Shown here piece after piece: positions 18,362-28,977 of a DNA stretch of 64,000 nucleotides. The translations under genes were made by a program, and so were the position numbers. Every line of letters starts with the position of its first letter. Position 1 is the stretch's first letter. Origin of the DNA: an uncultured Pelagibacteraceae bacterium (GTDB taxonomy: Bacteria; Pseudomonadota; Alphaproteobacteria; Pelagibacterales; Pelagibacteraceae); NCBI GenBank assembly GCA_902560075.1, contig CACEKE010000007.1, positions 1-64,000 of the forward strand. The letters run 5' to 3'. The notes below the pieces were generated by a model. The model ran no database searches and was not told where the DNA came from. It saw nothing but the letters and a program-made list of their open reading frames with translations.

Positions 18362-20470
18362 TTATAGTCCTAAAGCTTCTCTTTGTTTCTTAGTCCAAGC
18401 TAGTGAAATACGGTCTATTATTATTGCAAGAAGAACTATACCTATACCAGCAGCCAAACCTCTTCCAGTATCTGATCTTGCAAGGCCATTAAATACCTCT
18501 AATCCTAAACCTTTGCCCCCAATTAATGGAGTAACGATCTGCATTGCAAAAGCCATAATAACAGTTTGATTAAATCCAATAACTAGACTTGGAACTGCAA
18601 GAGGAAACTTTACTTTATTTAATGTTTGTATAGTTGTGCCACCAAATGATCTAGAAACTTCGGAGAAAGTACCAGAAACTTGAGTTAAACCCAAAGAGGT
18701 TAATCTGATTATTGGTGGGATGGAATAAATTACTGTTGCTAAAACTGCTGAAACTATACCTCCTCCAAAAAACATAAGCACTGGAATTAAGTAGCAAAAA
18801 TAAGGAAGTGTTTGCATTGCGTCTAGCACAACATTTTGTATATCTTTAAATCTTGGATTATAGGATGCAATAATTCCAAGTGGGACACCTATCGCAAAAC
18901 ATAGCGCTACTGAAACTAAAACAGAAGACAAAGTGATCATGGATTGAGGCCAAATTCCACAAGCACCAATAAATAATAATAAAAGAGCAGTTATTACCGC
19001 AAATCTAATTCCAACAGTAAAATATCCAATAGCAACAAATATTGCAGTTGTATACCACCAAGGAATATGTGTTAGAAAAGTATCAAGAGGATTTAATAGA
19101 TTTAAATAAACAAATCCTCTTAAACCTTTTGTAAAAGCAATAAATCCAGGATTTACTGTTAATGACTTAACAGTATCTGCAATTGGCTGTCTTATTGATA
19201 ACTTCCATTCCTCTGGAAAAGTTCCAATGCTTATTATGTTTGTGTCTATAAAGCTAATTATAAAAAAAACAATAAAAGATGGTATTATATAAAATCTTTT
19301 ACTTACAAACTCTCCAATATCTCTACCAAATGGTTTACTAAATAAACTTGTCAAGAATTCCAAAAGATAAGAGATTAAATTTGTAATTTTTTTACAAACA
19401 AAATTAATTACAAAATGAGAATAACTTAAAGGTTTTTCCAAAATTCTAGCAATAGAGTATTTTTCCCAACTTTGAGGTAGTAAGTAAAATTTTTGAACAT
19501 CTGAAGGAAGTCTCTCAGGCTCCTTACTAAAAGACATGCTAAATCTATCAAACATAATAGCCATAAACAAAATACATAATCCACCTTCCATAGCCCAGCC
19601 TACATCAAGATTTCTGATCGCTAACCATACTTGGCCTCCAATTCCCTCTGCTCCAATGAAACAAGCCAATACAACTAAAGCTAACGCCATCATAATTACT
19701 TGATTAATACCCATCATTATACTTGGCAATGATAATGGTATTTTGATTTTAAAAAGAAGTTGAAGTTTGTTTGATCCAAAAGATGTTGCAGACTCAATTA
19801 TTTGATCTGAAACTTGTCTAATACCTGCATTGGTTAATCTAATTATTGGAGGCATAGCATATATCATAGTTGCTAAAATTGCAGGCGCTCCACCAATTCC
19901 AAAAAAGAATAATGCAGGAAATAAATATACAAAAGCAGGCATGACTTGCATTGTATCCAGAATTGGTTTCATAAAATTTTCAAACCTATCGCTTTGTGAG
20001 CATAAAACTCCTAACAAAACTCCAAAAAATACACACAGCGTCACTGAAAGACCCATTAGTGCTAATGTTTGCAGTGACTCGTCCCACATTCCAACACCTC
20101 CCCAGAAGTAAATAACAAATAATGAATAAAGACCTAGCCTCAAACCTCCAGCAATCAAACACGGTAAAAATAAAATCGATGCGATAAGTAACCATGGTGA
20201 CTCGATTAAAAAATCTTCAAGGAAATAATAACCAGATTTTATATAACCAGCGATAATCTTAGTGATCCATCTATAATTTTTTTTTAAATAATCTTCACCA
20301 TCATTTACCCAAGCTGTAAAAGTAAATTTATCTGTTACTTCTTTTGGGAATTTTGATGGTCCCTCACTCTGAGATGAAAGCCACAAAGCCCCTAAAAATA
20401 CAATTAATACAACTAAATATTTAATAACATTTTTTGACGTATTTGGTTTGCTAAGTATTTCTGCTGACAT
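18362..20470 (-). CDS. proW: Glycine betaine-type ABC transporter permease with two fused permease domains
   Basis: 702 aa with two copies of 'ILDTMQVMPAFVYLFP...MIYAMPPIIRLTNAGIRQV' / 'VLDAMQTLPYFCYLIP...VIYSIPPIIRLTSLGLTQV'. Confidence 0.9.
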   Translation of the reverse strand: MSAEILSKPNTSKNVIKYLVVLIVFLGALWLSSQSEGPSKFPKEVTDKFTFTAWVNDGEDYLKKNYRWITKIIAGYIKSGYYFLEDFLIESPWLLIASILFLPCLIAGGLRLGLYSLFVIYFWGGVGMWDESLQTLALMGLSVTLCVFFGVLLGVLCSQSDRFENFMKPILDTMQVMPAFVYLFPALFFFGIGGAPAILATMIYAMPPIIRLTNAGIRQVSDQIIESATSFGSNKLQLLFKIKIPLSLPSIMMGINQVIMMALALVVLACFIGAEGIGGQVWLAIRNLDVGWAMEGGLCILFMAIMFDRFSMSFSKEPERLPSDVQKFYLLPQSWEKYSIARILEKPLSYSHFVINFVCKKITNLISYLLEFLTSLFSKPFGRDIGEFVSKRFYIIPSFIVFFIISFIDTNIISIGTFPEEWKLSIRQPIADTVKSLTVNPGFIAFTKGLRGFVYLNLLNPLDTFLTHIPWWYTTAIFVAIGYFTVGIRFAVITALLLLFIGACGIWPQSMITLSSVLVSVALCFAIGVPLGIIASYNPRFKDIQNVVLDAMQTLPYFCYLIPVLMFFGGGIVSAVLATVIYSIPPIIRLTSLGLTQVSGTFSEVSRSFGGTTIQTLNKVKFPLAVPSLVIGFNQTVIMAFAMQIVTPLIGGKGLGLEVFNGLARSDTGRGLAAGIGIVLLAIIIDRISLAWTKKQREALGL

Positions 20471-20543
20471 ATTATATTAAATTAGAATATATTATTTTAC
20501 TTTTAAAGGAAAATATTGTCTATTTTCTTAATTAAAATTAAAC

Positions 20544-21590
20544 ATGGCAACTGAACAAAAAATTACTTGTTCCAATATATGGAAGCTGTTTGGACCAGAC
20601 GAAAAGCGGATTATCAAAAATTTAGATAAAAGTCTTTCAATCAAAGAAGTTCAAGAAAAAACTGGACATGTTGTTGCTGTAAAAGACGTAAGTTTTTCAA
20701 TTCAAAAAGGAGAAACGTTCGTAGTAATGGGCTTATCTGGAAGTGGTAAATCTACTTTAGTAAGATGCATATCTAGATTAATTGAACCTACTTCAGGTAC
20801 AGTAAAGATGGATGATATTGATGTTACAAAAATGAGTAACAGCCAGTTATTAGATTTAAGAAGAAATAAAATGAGCATGGTATTTCAGCACTTTGGTTTA
20901 TTTCCTCATAGAACGGTTCTTGAAAATATAGGATATGGTTTAGAAATAAGAGGAAGTAAAAAAGATATAAGAGTTGATAAATCTATGGAAGTTTTAAAAA
21001 TGGTTGGACTAGATGGATGGCAAAATAATTACCCTAGAGAACTATCTGGAGGAATGCAGCAAAGAGTTGGATTAGCAAGAGCACTTGCAGTTGATCCAGA
21101 GATATTAATTTTTGATGAACCTTTTTCCGCATTAGATCCTCTAATTAGAAGAGAGATGCAAGATGAGCTCTTAAAGATTCAAGAAAAATTACAAAGAACA
21201 ATGGTATTTATTACTCATGATTTTTTAGAAGCAATAAAGATGGGAGATCATATCGCTATAATGAAAGACGGAGAGGTTTCTCAAGTTGGAACACCTGAAG
21301 AGATAGTAGCAAATCCAAAAGATCAATATGTTAAAGATTTTTGTGAGGATGTACCTAAATATAAAGTTTTAAGTGCTGGAAAAGTAATGAGAACAGATTG
21401 TTGCGATGAAACAAAAAATTTATTTTCAAAAAAAACTGATTGTATAATGGATAATTTAAAAATTGAAACTTTGATCGATAAATTAGTAGACTCGGACAAA
21501 AGTTATCCAGTTGTATGTAATGAAACTGGTGATCTTCTAGGTGAAATAGATAGGTCCATTGTTATGAAATCAATGAAATCTAAGTCTTAA
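20544..21590 (+). CDS. proV: Glycine betaine-type ABC transporter ATPase (paralog 2)
   Basis: GLSGSGKSTLVRC, LSGGMQQRVGLARALA; C-terminal CBS-like extension. Confidence 0.9.
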   Translation: MATEQKITCSNIWKLFGPDEKRIIKNLDKSLSIKEVQEKTGHVVAVKDVSFSIQKGETFVVMGLSGSGKSTLVRCISRLIEPTSGTVKMDDIDVTKMSNSQLLDLRRNKMSMVFQHFGLFPHRTVLENIGYGLEIRGSKKDIRVDKSMEVLKMVGLDGWQNNYPRELSGGMQQRVGLARALAVDPEILIFDEPFSALDPLIRREMQDELLKIQEKLQRTMVFITHDFLEAIKMGDHIAIMKDGEVSQVGTPEEIVANPKDQYVKDFCEDVPKYKVLSAGKVMRTDCCDETKNLFSKKTDCIMDNLKIETLIDKLVDSDKSYPVVCNETGDLLGEIDRSIVMKSMKSKS

Positions 21591-21591
21591 C

Positions 21592-22524
21592 TTAATAAAA
21601 TTTTTTATTACCTTTAACCGGTTTATTTTTTTGAGCATCTCTCCAAATAATAATAAATCCTGCTGATACTATCAATAATACACCAGGAAATAACTGAGAC
21701 CATGGAGCTTCATTAAAAAATAACCACCCTAATAAAAATGATGAGGGAATACCAAAATATTCAAATGATGCTAACTTACTTACTGATATAAGTCTGTAAG
21801 CATAAACAAATAGAATTGCTGCTGATCCTCCAAGAATGCCTGTTAGCATCATAAGCATTAGGTCTCTTGTGCTATTTATATTAAAATCACTTGATAAAAT
21901 AATAAACAATATTAGAGCTCCAATTACATTAAACAGCAATGTATAAAATTGAATTTTTGAAGTTGAGTAACCTTTTGGAATAAACTTTAAAATTATAACT
22001 GAGAAAGCCCAGGCGACAGCAGTAAATATTGAAAATATCGAATAAAAATTGAAGATATCACTAGTTGGTTTTAGTATTAGGACAACACCAATAAAGCCGA
22101 CTATAATTGCAGACCATCTATAAATACCAACTTTATCATTTAAGAAAAAAATTGACAAAATCACTATAAAAAAAGGAGAGGAAAATGTTAAAGTCATAGC
22201 AGTTGCAAATTCAACATTAATAACTGAGATAAAAATAAATAAATTCATAGCGAGAAAACTTAATCCTCTTAAACAACTAAGAACTATAAATTTATTGCTA
22301 ACTTTTTTAAAAAGAGATGAGTACTCTTGAGTAAATAGTAGTAATATTAACAGTGGAATGATTGCAAAAAAATTTCTAAACACAGCTAATTTAAATACTG
22401 AATAATCATTACCAATAAGTCTTATAACAACAAGATATAGGTCAACGCACACAACCCCAAGTAACATTGTAAAGATTGCAAGAAATGTTTTTTTTAAATC
22501 TGTCTTTTCTGAAATAATTTTCAT
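21592..22524 (-). CDS. DMT/EamA family transporter
   Basis: Multiple TM helices, 'GIYRWSAIIVGFIGVVLILKP'. Confidence 0.8.
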   Translation of the reverse strand: MKIISEKTDLKKTFLAIFTMLLGVVCVDLYLVVIRLIGNDYSVFKLAVFRNFFAIIPLLILLLFTQEYSSLFKKVSNKFIVLSCLRGLSFLAMNLFIFISVINVEFATAMTLTFSSPFFIVILSIFFLNDKVGIYRWSAIIVGFIGVVLILKPTSDIFNFYSIFSIFTAVAWAFSVIILKFIPKGYSTSKIQFYTLLFNVIGALILFIILSSDFNINSTRDLMLMMLTGILGGSAAILFVYAYRLISVSKLASFEYFGIPSSFLLGWLFFNEAPWSQLFPGVLLIVSAGFIIIWRDAQKNKPVKGNKKFY

Positions 22525-22562
22525 GTATAATATAGTATTTTAGTATAGATTTTTAATTAAAT

Positions 22563-23756
22563 ATGCAAAATTTTAAATTAAACGAACAAGATTTATTGAG
22601 TAATCAAGATTGGACATTTCCCACATTCACAGCCTATGGGCCAGGAAGATTTAAAGAAATTGGAAAGTTTTGCAAAAATTTTAAAATTACTAATCCATTA
22701 ATTGTAATAGACAGTGGAAGTATAAAATTACCTTTTATAAATGACCTACAAAATTTACTTTCAGATGCAAAAATAAAATCTGAGATTTATTCAAATATAT
22801 CTCCTAATCCTAGAGATGATGAAATTGATGGTGGCTGCAAAGTTTTTAAAGAAGGTAATCACGACGCAATTATAGCAATAGGTGGAGGTAGTGCCATGGA
22901 TGGTGGTAAAGCAATTTCCTTAACAGTCAACAGCGGAATTCCACTATGGGACTTTGAGTTTTTAGACAAAGTACCAAGAGATCTCAAAGGCACAAATCCT
23001 TTTCCAAAACTTATTACAATACCAACAACTGCTGGAACTGGAGCAGAAACAGAGATTACTGCGATGGTTACAGATACAAAAAAAGGAATGAAATTTTGTT
23101 TGTGGCATCCCGAAGCTAGACCTTGTCTTGCTCTAGTTGACCCAGAACTAACTTTAAAATTACCAGCAAATTTAACTGCGTGGACAGGTATTGATGCGAT
23201 GATACATGCTATTGAAGGGTACAGTGTTCCATTATTTCATCCGTTATGTGATGGCTCTGCTTTAGAAAGTTTAAATTTAATTTCTAAGTCTTTATATATT
23301 GCAGTTGAGGAACCCGACAATCTGGTAGCTAGAGGAGGTATGATTGTTGGATCTTATTTAGGAGGAGTTGCATTTTTAAAAGGTCTTGGACTTGTTCATG
23401 CAATATCACATATGGTTGGAGCTGAATATAATACACATCACGGTTTAACAAATGCAATTATCCTTCCAGCAGTAATGGAATATAATTTACCTGGCTTGGA
23501 AGAAAAAGTTAAACGAATGTCGGAGGCAATGCAATTCACAGATCATTCGGTTGATGGTTTCAAAAATAATTTAAATCAAATGTTAGATAGATTAAAAATA
23601 CCAAATGGATTAAATGAAATTGGTGTACCTGAAGATTGTTATGAAAGGATAGCAAAAAAATCTATGTTAGATCAAGCTTATGGTCAAAATCCCAAGAAAG
23701 CTACACTAGACGAAGTTAAAGAATTAACTTTAAAGAGTATTAAAAAAGCTAGATAG
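22563..23756 (+). CDS. Iron-containing alcohol dehydrogenase
   Basis: AIGGGSAMDGGKAI, PTTAGTGAE, GLGLVHAISHMVGAEYNTHHGLTNAIILP. Confidence 0.9.
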   Translation: MQNFKLNEQDLLSNQDWTFPTFTAYGPGRFKEIGKFCKNFKITNPLIVIDSGSIKLPFINDLQNLLSDAKIKSEIYSNISPNPRDDEIDGGCKVFKEGNHDAIIAIGGGSAMDGGKAISLTVNSGIPLWDFEFLDKVPRDLKGTNPFPKLITIPTTAGTGAETEITAMVTDTKKGMKFCLWHPEARPCLALVDPELTLKLPANLTAWTGIDAMIHAIEGYSVPLFHPLCDGSALESLNLISKSLYIAVEEPDNLVARGGMIVGSYLGGVAFLKGLGLVHAISHMVGAEYNTHHGLTNAIILPAVMEYNLPGLEEKVKRMSEAMQFTDHSVDGFKNNLNQMLDRLKIPNGLNEIGVPEDCYERIAKKSMLDQAYGQNPKKATLDEVKELTLKSIKKAR

Positions 23757-23762
23757 CATTAA

Positions 23763-25163
23763 ATGCTAGAGACAAAAACAGTTTCAGAGATCATTAATCA
23801 TATAAAATCTAAAGATTTATCCATTAAAGAGGTAATTGAATATTATTTAAATAATATAGAAAAATTAAATCCTAAAATAAATTCAATAGTTTCAATTAAA
23901 AATAAAAATAAAATTATAGAAGAGGCAGAAAAAAAAAGTAATACAAAATTTTGCGGGCTTCCTATTGCAGTTAAAGATTTATCTGATGTCGTTGGATTTT
24001 ATACGACTTATGGATATCCAGGTACCAAAAATTACAGTCCAAGTAAAAATTCTTTATTTGTAGATAAGTTATTAGAAGCAGGCATAACAATAATTGGAAA
24101 AACCAATACAGCAGAACTTGGAGTAGGGGGGCAAACAATTAACAGATTATTCGGTCCTACTTCAAATGTTTACGATGTTACGAAATGTGCAGCCGGTTCT
24201 AGTGGTGGAGCAAGTACTGCTGTTGCATCAGGAATGTTACCTTTTGCCGATGGAACAGATCAAATGGGGTCTTGTAGAGCACCTGCAGCTTTTGCCAACA
24301 TATATGGATTTAGACCGACGACAGGACTAATAGCCTCTGATAGAACTTTTCAGGATCCAAAAATTCCAGTTTTAACTACTCCAGGATGTTTTGCAAAAAC
24401 ACCAGAAGATATGTCATTATTATTGGACTCAATTGTAGGGTCAAACAATAACGATCCACTTTCATTTGACTTAGATAGCCAATTTGAATTTAGCAATTTA
24501 ACAGATAAAGAATTCTCAAAAATTAAAATAGTTTTGTTAGAGGATGTAATTGAAAACTACCATTTTGAAAAAGGTATAATTGAAATGTGTAATAATAAAC
24601 TTAATAAACTTAAAGATCATTTGAAAGTTGAGTCTATCAACTCAAAATTAAAAACATCTGATATTTGGGATAGCTGGACATGTTTTCGAGCTAAAGGAAT
24701 TTTTAATGATACAAAAAATATGCAAATCCAAAATATCAATGATATGTCTGAACAAGCTATTTGGGAATATAATAAAGGATCTAAAATTAATGACGATGAT
24801 ATCAAAATTGCATTTGATAAAAAAAACAATTCTCTTATTCAGATAGAGGAAATATTCAAAAAATTTGACTTTATAATTCTTCCTTCATCACAAGTTTTTC
24901 CGTTTAATAAAAATATTCAATATCCAAAAAAAATAAATGAACAAGAGCTTGATACTTACCATAGATGGTTGGAGGTATTTATCATTTCAAGTTTGTTTGA
25001 TTTACCGACTTTGACAGTTCCAATTGGATTTAATGAAACTGGTAGCCCAATGGGTTTACAAATTATAGCTAAGAAGGGGGATGATATTAAACTTTTGTCC
25101 TTTGCAAAAACTTATGAGAAAATTTATAAATACTCTAATATAAAGGCCAAATTTAAATTATGA
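23763..25163 (+). CDS. Amidase family protein
   Basis: VKDLSDV, GKTNTAELGVGG, CAAGSSGGASTAVASGMLP. Confidence 0.9.
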   Translation: MLETKTVSEIINHIKSKDLSIKEVIEYYLNNIEKLNPKINSIVSIKNKNKIIEEAEKKSNTKFCGLPIAVKDLSDVVGFYTTYGYPGTKNYSPSKNSLFVDKLLEAGITIIGKTNTAELGVGGQTINRLFGPTSNVYDVTKCAAGSSGGASTAVASGMLPFADGTDQMGSCRAPAAFANIYGFRPTTGLIASDRTFQDPKIPVLTTPGCFAKTPEDMSLLLDSIVGSNNNDPLSFDLDSQFEFSNLTDKEFSKIKIVLLEDVIENYHFEKGIIEMCNNKLNKLKDHLKVESINSKLKTSDIWDSWTCFRAKGIFNDTKNMQIQNINDMSEQAIWEYNKGSKINDDDIKIAFDKKNNSLIQIEEIFKKFDFIILPSSQVFPFNKNIQYPKKINEQELDTYHRWLEVFIISSLFDLPTLTVPIGFNETGSPMGLQIIAKKGDDIKLLSFAKTYEKIYKYSNIKAKFKL

Positions 25164-26059
25164 AAAGACACAAACATCATTTTAAAATTGCATTAGCTTT
25201 AGCTGTATCAGCGGGAGCTTGGGGAATTTACTGGTTGCCTCAGAGATATTTAGAAGCTGGAGGTTTAACTGGTGGATGGGGAACAATAGCTCAAATGATA
25301 ATAGGTGTTCTTTTATTGCTGCCCATTGCAATATGGCGAGGTTTTAAAAAAAAAGATACAGGTTTTGAGCTCCCCGTTACAGGATTTCTAGTTGGTGGAG
25401 GCTTTATTTGTTACGCGCTTAGTTTTCTTTTAACAGATGTAATAAGAGCACTAATATTATTTTATATGACACCTATATGGACAACAATTTTCGAAATAAT
25501 GTTTTTAAAGAAAAAGCCAGGGTGGCAAAGAGCTGTAACGTTAACTTTAGCTCTAGCGGGCTTATGGATTGTATTTAGTAAAAATACTATTCTGCCCTTA
25601 CCAGAAAATGCTGGAGATTGGATTGCATTAATAGGAGGTGCTATGTTTGCCGGTGGAATGATAAGGCTTGAAATAGTTAAAACAGATGGTGTGTTTCCGA
25701 TTATTTTTTCATTCTTTTTCTATGGCGCTTTATTTAATATAGCTGCAGGATTTATTTTATCTGAATATTTAGGTCCAATGCCTAATTTGGATGCGTTTAT
25801 ATCAATGTCTTTTTTTCTAATTTGTCTTTCTATTTTTTATTTCATTCCAACTGGAATAGTGATCTTATGGGCTCCAAGTAAGTTGGGTGCAGGCTTATGT
25901 TCAATATTATTTTTAACCGAAATTGTTGTTGGAGTAGTGAGTTCTAGTCTTTTGACCGATGAACCATTCGGATGGAGAGAGGTCGTTGGAAGCTCAATGA
26001 TTATTTTAGGTGGTATTTTAGCAGTTGTTCTGTCTCCAAAAGACGATAAAGCTACTTAA
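25160..26059 (+). CDS. DMT/EamA family transporter
   Basis: Approximately 10 hydrophobic helices, EamA-like. Confidence 0.8.
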   Translation: MKRHKHHFKIALALAVSAGAWGIYWLPQRYLEAGGLTGGWGTIAQMIIGVLLLLPIAIWRGFKKKDTGFELPVTGFLVGGGFICYALSFLLTDVIRALILFYMTPIWTTIFEIMFLKKKPGWQRAVTLTLALAGLWIVFSKNTILPLPENAGDWIALIGGAMFAGGMIRLEIVKTDGVFPIIFSFFFYGALFNIAAGFILSEYLGPMPNLDAFISMSFFLICLSIFYFIPTGIVILWAPSKLGAGLCSILFLTEIVVGVVSSSLLTDEPFGWREVVGSSMIILGGILAVVLSPKDDKAT

Positions 26060-27213
26060 TATTTATCATTAACTATATCTATCAACATATTTATCATGTC
26101 TTTTTTATAACTTTCTTTAGTAGCTGATTTAGTTTCAAGGACTGAAAAAAAAGCAGCTACATTTCCTGTTTTAAGATTAATTGCTAAATACTGACCACCA
26201 TAACCAGAATGACCAATGACATTTCCTGAAGTCATAGTTGAATTAGAATAGTATAAATATTTATTTTTTGATAGCTCCATATATTTTGGACAAATATTTT
26301 TAATTGTTTGATTTAAAAACTTTGCAGACCCAATTTGTCTTTTTCCAACCCCCTTACCTTTTCTTGCAAATAAAAGTCCCATTCTTAAAAAATCTCTTGT
26401 AATTAAGCATCCTCCACCTGATAACCATGGCATTCCATATCTATCTGAGGCAATATAAAGACCATCTTCAAATCCCGCTGCCTCTACTGTTGATAAGACC
26501 CAATCTCTTAAAGGTATTCCGCTAATTTTTTCAATTATTAATCCAATAACATCTGTATTTGCAGATTTATAAAGTGCGTAATCAGAATTATTTTTTAAGC
26601 CTCTATTTTTAATATTTTTTATAGTATTTAAATATTGTTCTTGGCTGAGTTTAATCTGTCCTGATTTCGGTAGTCTCCAACCACCAACAGGCTCATGCAT
26701 AAATGAAGATGAATAAGCTTTGGTGTAGTCTTCTGTATATGCGTTTACAACATTCATGTTTAAAATATCTTGAACTTTTGCGTTTGCATATCCACTACCT
26801 ATTTTAGGAAGATAGTATGAAACATTTTTGTTTAAATTAATTTTCTTATTCTTTAAAAGCTCACCTACAAATAAATTTGCAAACATTTTAGTAATCGACA
26901 TTATTGTTTGAGGTTGGCTATAAGAAAAATCTTTTGCGTATTTTTCAAACAAGATACTTTGACCATTTCCGACAATCAAAGAACAGAAAGATTTACTCTT
27001 TGTTAATCTTTTAACAAGGGGTTTTACTCCGATTTTTTTTTTGTAATTTTTTTTAAGTTTTAAAACCAAGTCTGACCTCAAAAAAAGCCCATATCTATTT
27101 ATTTTGTGAAGGTTTCTATAACCAAATCTTCTTGTTTTAGGAAGATTCCATAAAGCTTTATTATCTTTGATTGTAGCTAGCTCAGGATTTTTATATGATA
27201 TTATTTTAGCCAA
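26056..27213 (-). CDS. Beta-lactamase-family serine hydrolase
   Basis: SITK (SxxK), HSGYGGQ motif. Confidence 0.75.
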   Translation of the reverse strand: MAKIISYKNPELATIKDNKALWNLPKTRRFGYRNLHKINRYGLFLRSDLVLKLKKNYKKKIGVKPLVKRLTKSKSFCSLIVGNGQSILFEKYAKDFSYSQPQTIMSITKMFANLFVGELLKNKKINLNKNVSYYLPKIGSGYANAKVQDILNMNVVNAYTEDYTKAYSSSFMHEPVGGWRLPKSGQIKLSQEQYLNTIKNIKNRGLKNNSDYALYKSANTDVIGLIIEKISGIPLRDWVLSTVEAAGFEDGLYIASDRYGMPWLSGGGCLITRDFLRMGLLFARKGKGVGKRQIGSAKFLNQTIKNICPKYMELSKNKYLYYSNSTMTSGNVIGHSGYGGQYLAINLKTGNVAAFFSVLETKSATKESYKKDMINMLIDIVNDKY

Positions 27214-27661
27214 ACTTTAAAGACTTATTTTTTTCATACTTTTGATGGTAGCCTTCAGCCTTACAATAATTTTTTTCTTTTGAAACTTTTGTTGAAACTT
27301 TTCCATCTAGTTTTTTATTCATTTCGTCTAATACTTTTTCAGCAATCTTTTTTTCCTCATCATTTGCATAAAAAATTTCTGATCTATATTGAATCCCAAC
27401 ATATGTGCCCTGGCGATTAACTTGTGTGGAGTCGTGAAGTTCAAAAAATAATCTAACCATATCCTCATACGATTTTATTTTTTCATCATATTGAACTTTT
27501 ACTACTTCTATATGACCAGTATCACCACCACATACAGCTTTATAGGTTACATTTGGTTCATCCCCGCCACAATATCCACATTCAGTAGACACTATTCCAT
27601 CAATACCTTCGTATTTTTTTTCGTCCCAAAAACAACCTATTCCACCAATGAATGTTTTCAT
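27206..27661 (-). CDS. msrA: Peptide-methionine (S)-S-oxide reductase
   Basis: GIGCFWDEKKY...GYCGG, VVKVQYDEK, FFELHD. Confidence 0.9.
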   Translation of the reverse strand: MKTFIGGIGCFWDEKKYEGIDGIVSTECGYCGGDEPNVTYKAVCGGDTGHIEVVKVQYDEKIKSYEDMVRLFFELHDSTQVNRQGTYVGIQYRSEIFYANDEEKKIAEKVLDEMNKKLDGKVSTKVSKEKNYCKAEGYHQKYEKNKSLKFG

Positions 27662-27675
27662 AAGTTTATAATATA

Positions 27676-28587
27676 TTAATTTTTTAGAATTGATATTGCT
27701 TTTATTTCTTCAACTCCAATACCACAGCATCCGCCAATTATCTGAGCCCCGTTATTTTTCCAACTTTTGGCTTTATCTAAATAATCTTTTGGTTGAATGT
27801 TATCTATAAATTTCCACTCAGGTTTTTCAAAATAACCTCGGTTTGGATATGCACCAATTATCTGATTATAATTATCTTTTAATATTTTTATAGCCTCATC
27901 TGTAACACTCATATTTGAATGTGCTACTAAGATTGGTCCTGTGTGAATTTTTTTAAATTTATACAATGACTCTTTAAAATTTTCATAAATTTGTGGTTTA
28001 TCGTTTTTTACGTCATCATCATATCCAAGATAAATTTCCTTATTTTTGTCGAATACGCACGATATAGAGAGCCAAATAGGTAAATTTATATTCTTAGAAC
28101 ATTTCAAAAGAGCTTCGACGATTTCTGATTGAGATGACATTGCCTCTAATATTATTAAATCAACGCCTGAATTAGATAAAATTTTTAAATGCTCATTAAA
28201 ACTGGGTAACATGTTTTCTATTCCATCTTTTAAAAAATAACCGTAAGTAGATACTGATCCTGCAACAGCAATATTCTTCCCTCTAGCTGCATCTTTTGCA
28301 ATTTTAACACTTTTTAAATTACATTCCTCAATTAGGTTTTTATAACCATATTTTTTCATAGATATAGGTGTAGAGGCATATGTATTTGTAGTAATCACAT
28401 CAGCACCTGCATTGATATAATTTTTGTGAACTTTTAATAATTCATTTGGGCTATCTATAGAACACCTCCCACACCATAAACCTTTATCCATTTTTGCACC
28501 GAGTTTTTGAAGTTCTCCCCCAATACCTCCATCTAAAATTATCGTCTTACCTTGACTTAATTTTTCTTCTATAAATGAATATGTCAT
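27676..28587 (-). CDS. Homocysteine S-methyltransferase family protein; candidate betaine-homocysteine methyltransferase
   Basis: ILDGGIGGELQKLGA, NTYASTP, C-terminal IIGGCCGIG Zn-binding motif. Confidence 0.85.
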   Translation of the reverse strand: MTYSFIEEKLSQGKTIILDGGIGGELQKLGAKMDKGLWCGRCSIDSPNELLKVHKNYINAGADVITTNTYASTPISMKKYGYKNLIEECNLKSVKIAKDAARGKNIAVAGSVSTYGYFLKDGIENMLPSFNEHLKILSNSGVDLIILEAMSSQSEIVEALLKCSKNINLPIWLSISCVFDKNKEIYLGYDDDVKNDKPQIYENFKESLYKFKKIHTGPILVAHSNMSVTDEAIKILKDNYNQIIGAYPNRGYFEKPEWKFIDNIQPKDYLDKAKSWKNNGAQIIGGCCGIGVEEIKAISILKN

Positions 28588-28592
28588 TTAAA

Positions 28593-28976
28593 CTATTTGT
28601 TATTTGTAAATGCACAGATTTTGTTTCCGTCTAAATCGCGAATATATGAATAGTAAACACCAGAACCCTCGGGTCTTTCACCACCACTTCCTTCACTAGT
28701 ACCACCTACTTTTAAAGCAATCTCGTGAAATTTATCTACTATTTCTCTTGATGAAACTAAAAAAGAAACTTGTGTTCCATTTCCAAATGTTGCGGTTTTT
28801 TTATTTGCAGGTTTAGTTACATAAAATTCAATACTACCATCACCATTATTTTGTGTGTAGCCTGCACAAACATCATCAGTATCTTTTCTAGTTAAATTTA
28901 TAATTTTTAGAACTTCATCATAAAAAATAATTGCCTTATCAAGATTGTTAGTTCCAACCATAACATAACCAATCAT
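28593..28976 (-). CDS. VOC/glyoxalase family protein
   Basis: VMVGTNNLDKAIIFYDEVL, YYSYIRDLDGNKICAF. Confidence 0.85.
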   Translation of the reverse strand: MIGYVMVGTNNLDKAIIFYDEVLKIINLTRKDTDDVCAGYTQNNGDGSIEFYVTKPANKKTATFGNGTQVSFLVSSREIVDKFHEIALKVGGTSEGSGGERPEGSGVYYSYIRDLDGNKICAFTNNK

Positions 28977-28977
28977 T

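Noticed and set aside
19830-20195. ORFs 19830-20111 (+) and 19986-20195 (-)
   Set aside because: Both lie inside proW in other frames; no supporting motifs.
28588-28592. SAM-type riboswitch before the homocysteine methyltransferase
   Set aside because: Only 5 nt separate it from the upstream VOC gene, leaving no room for a leader aptamer.
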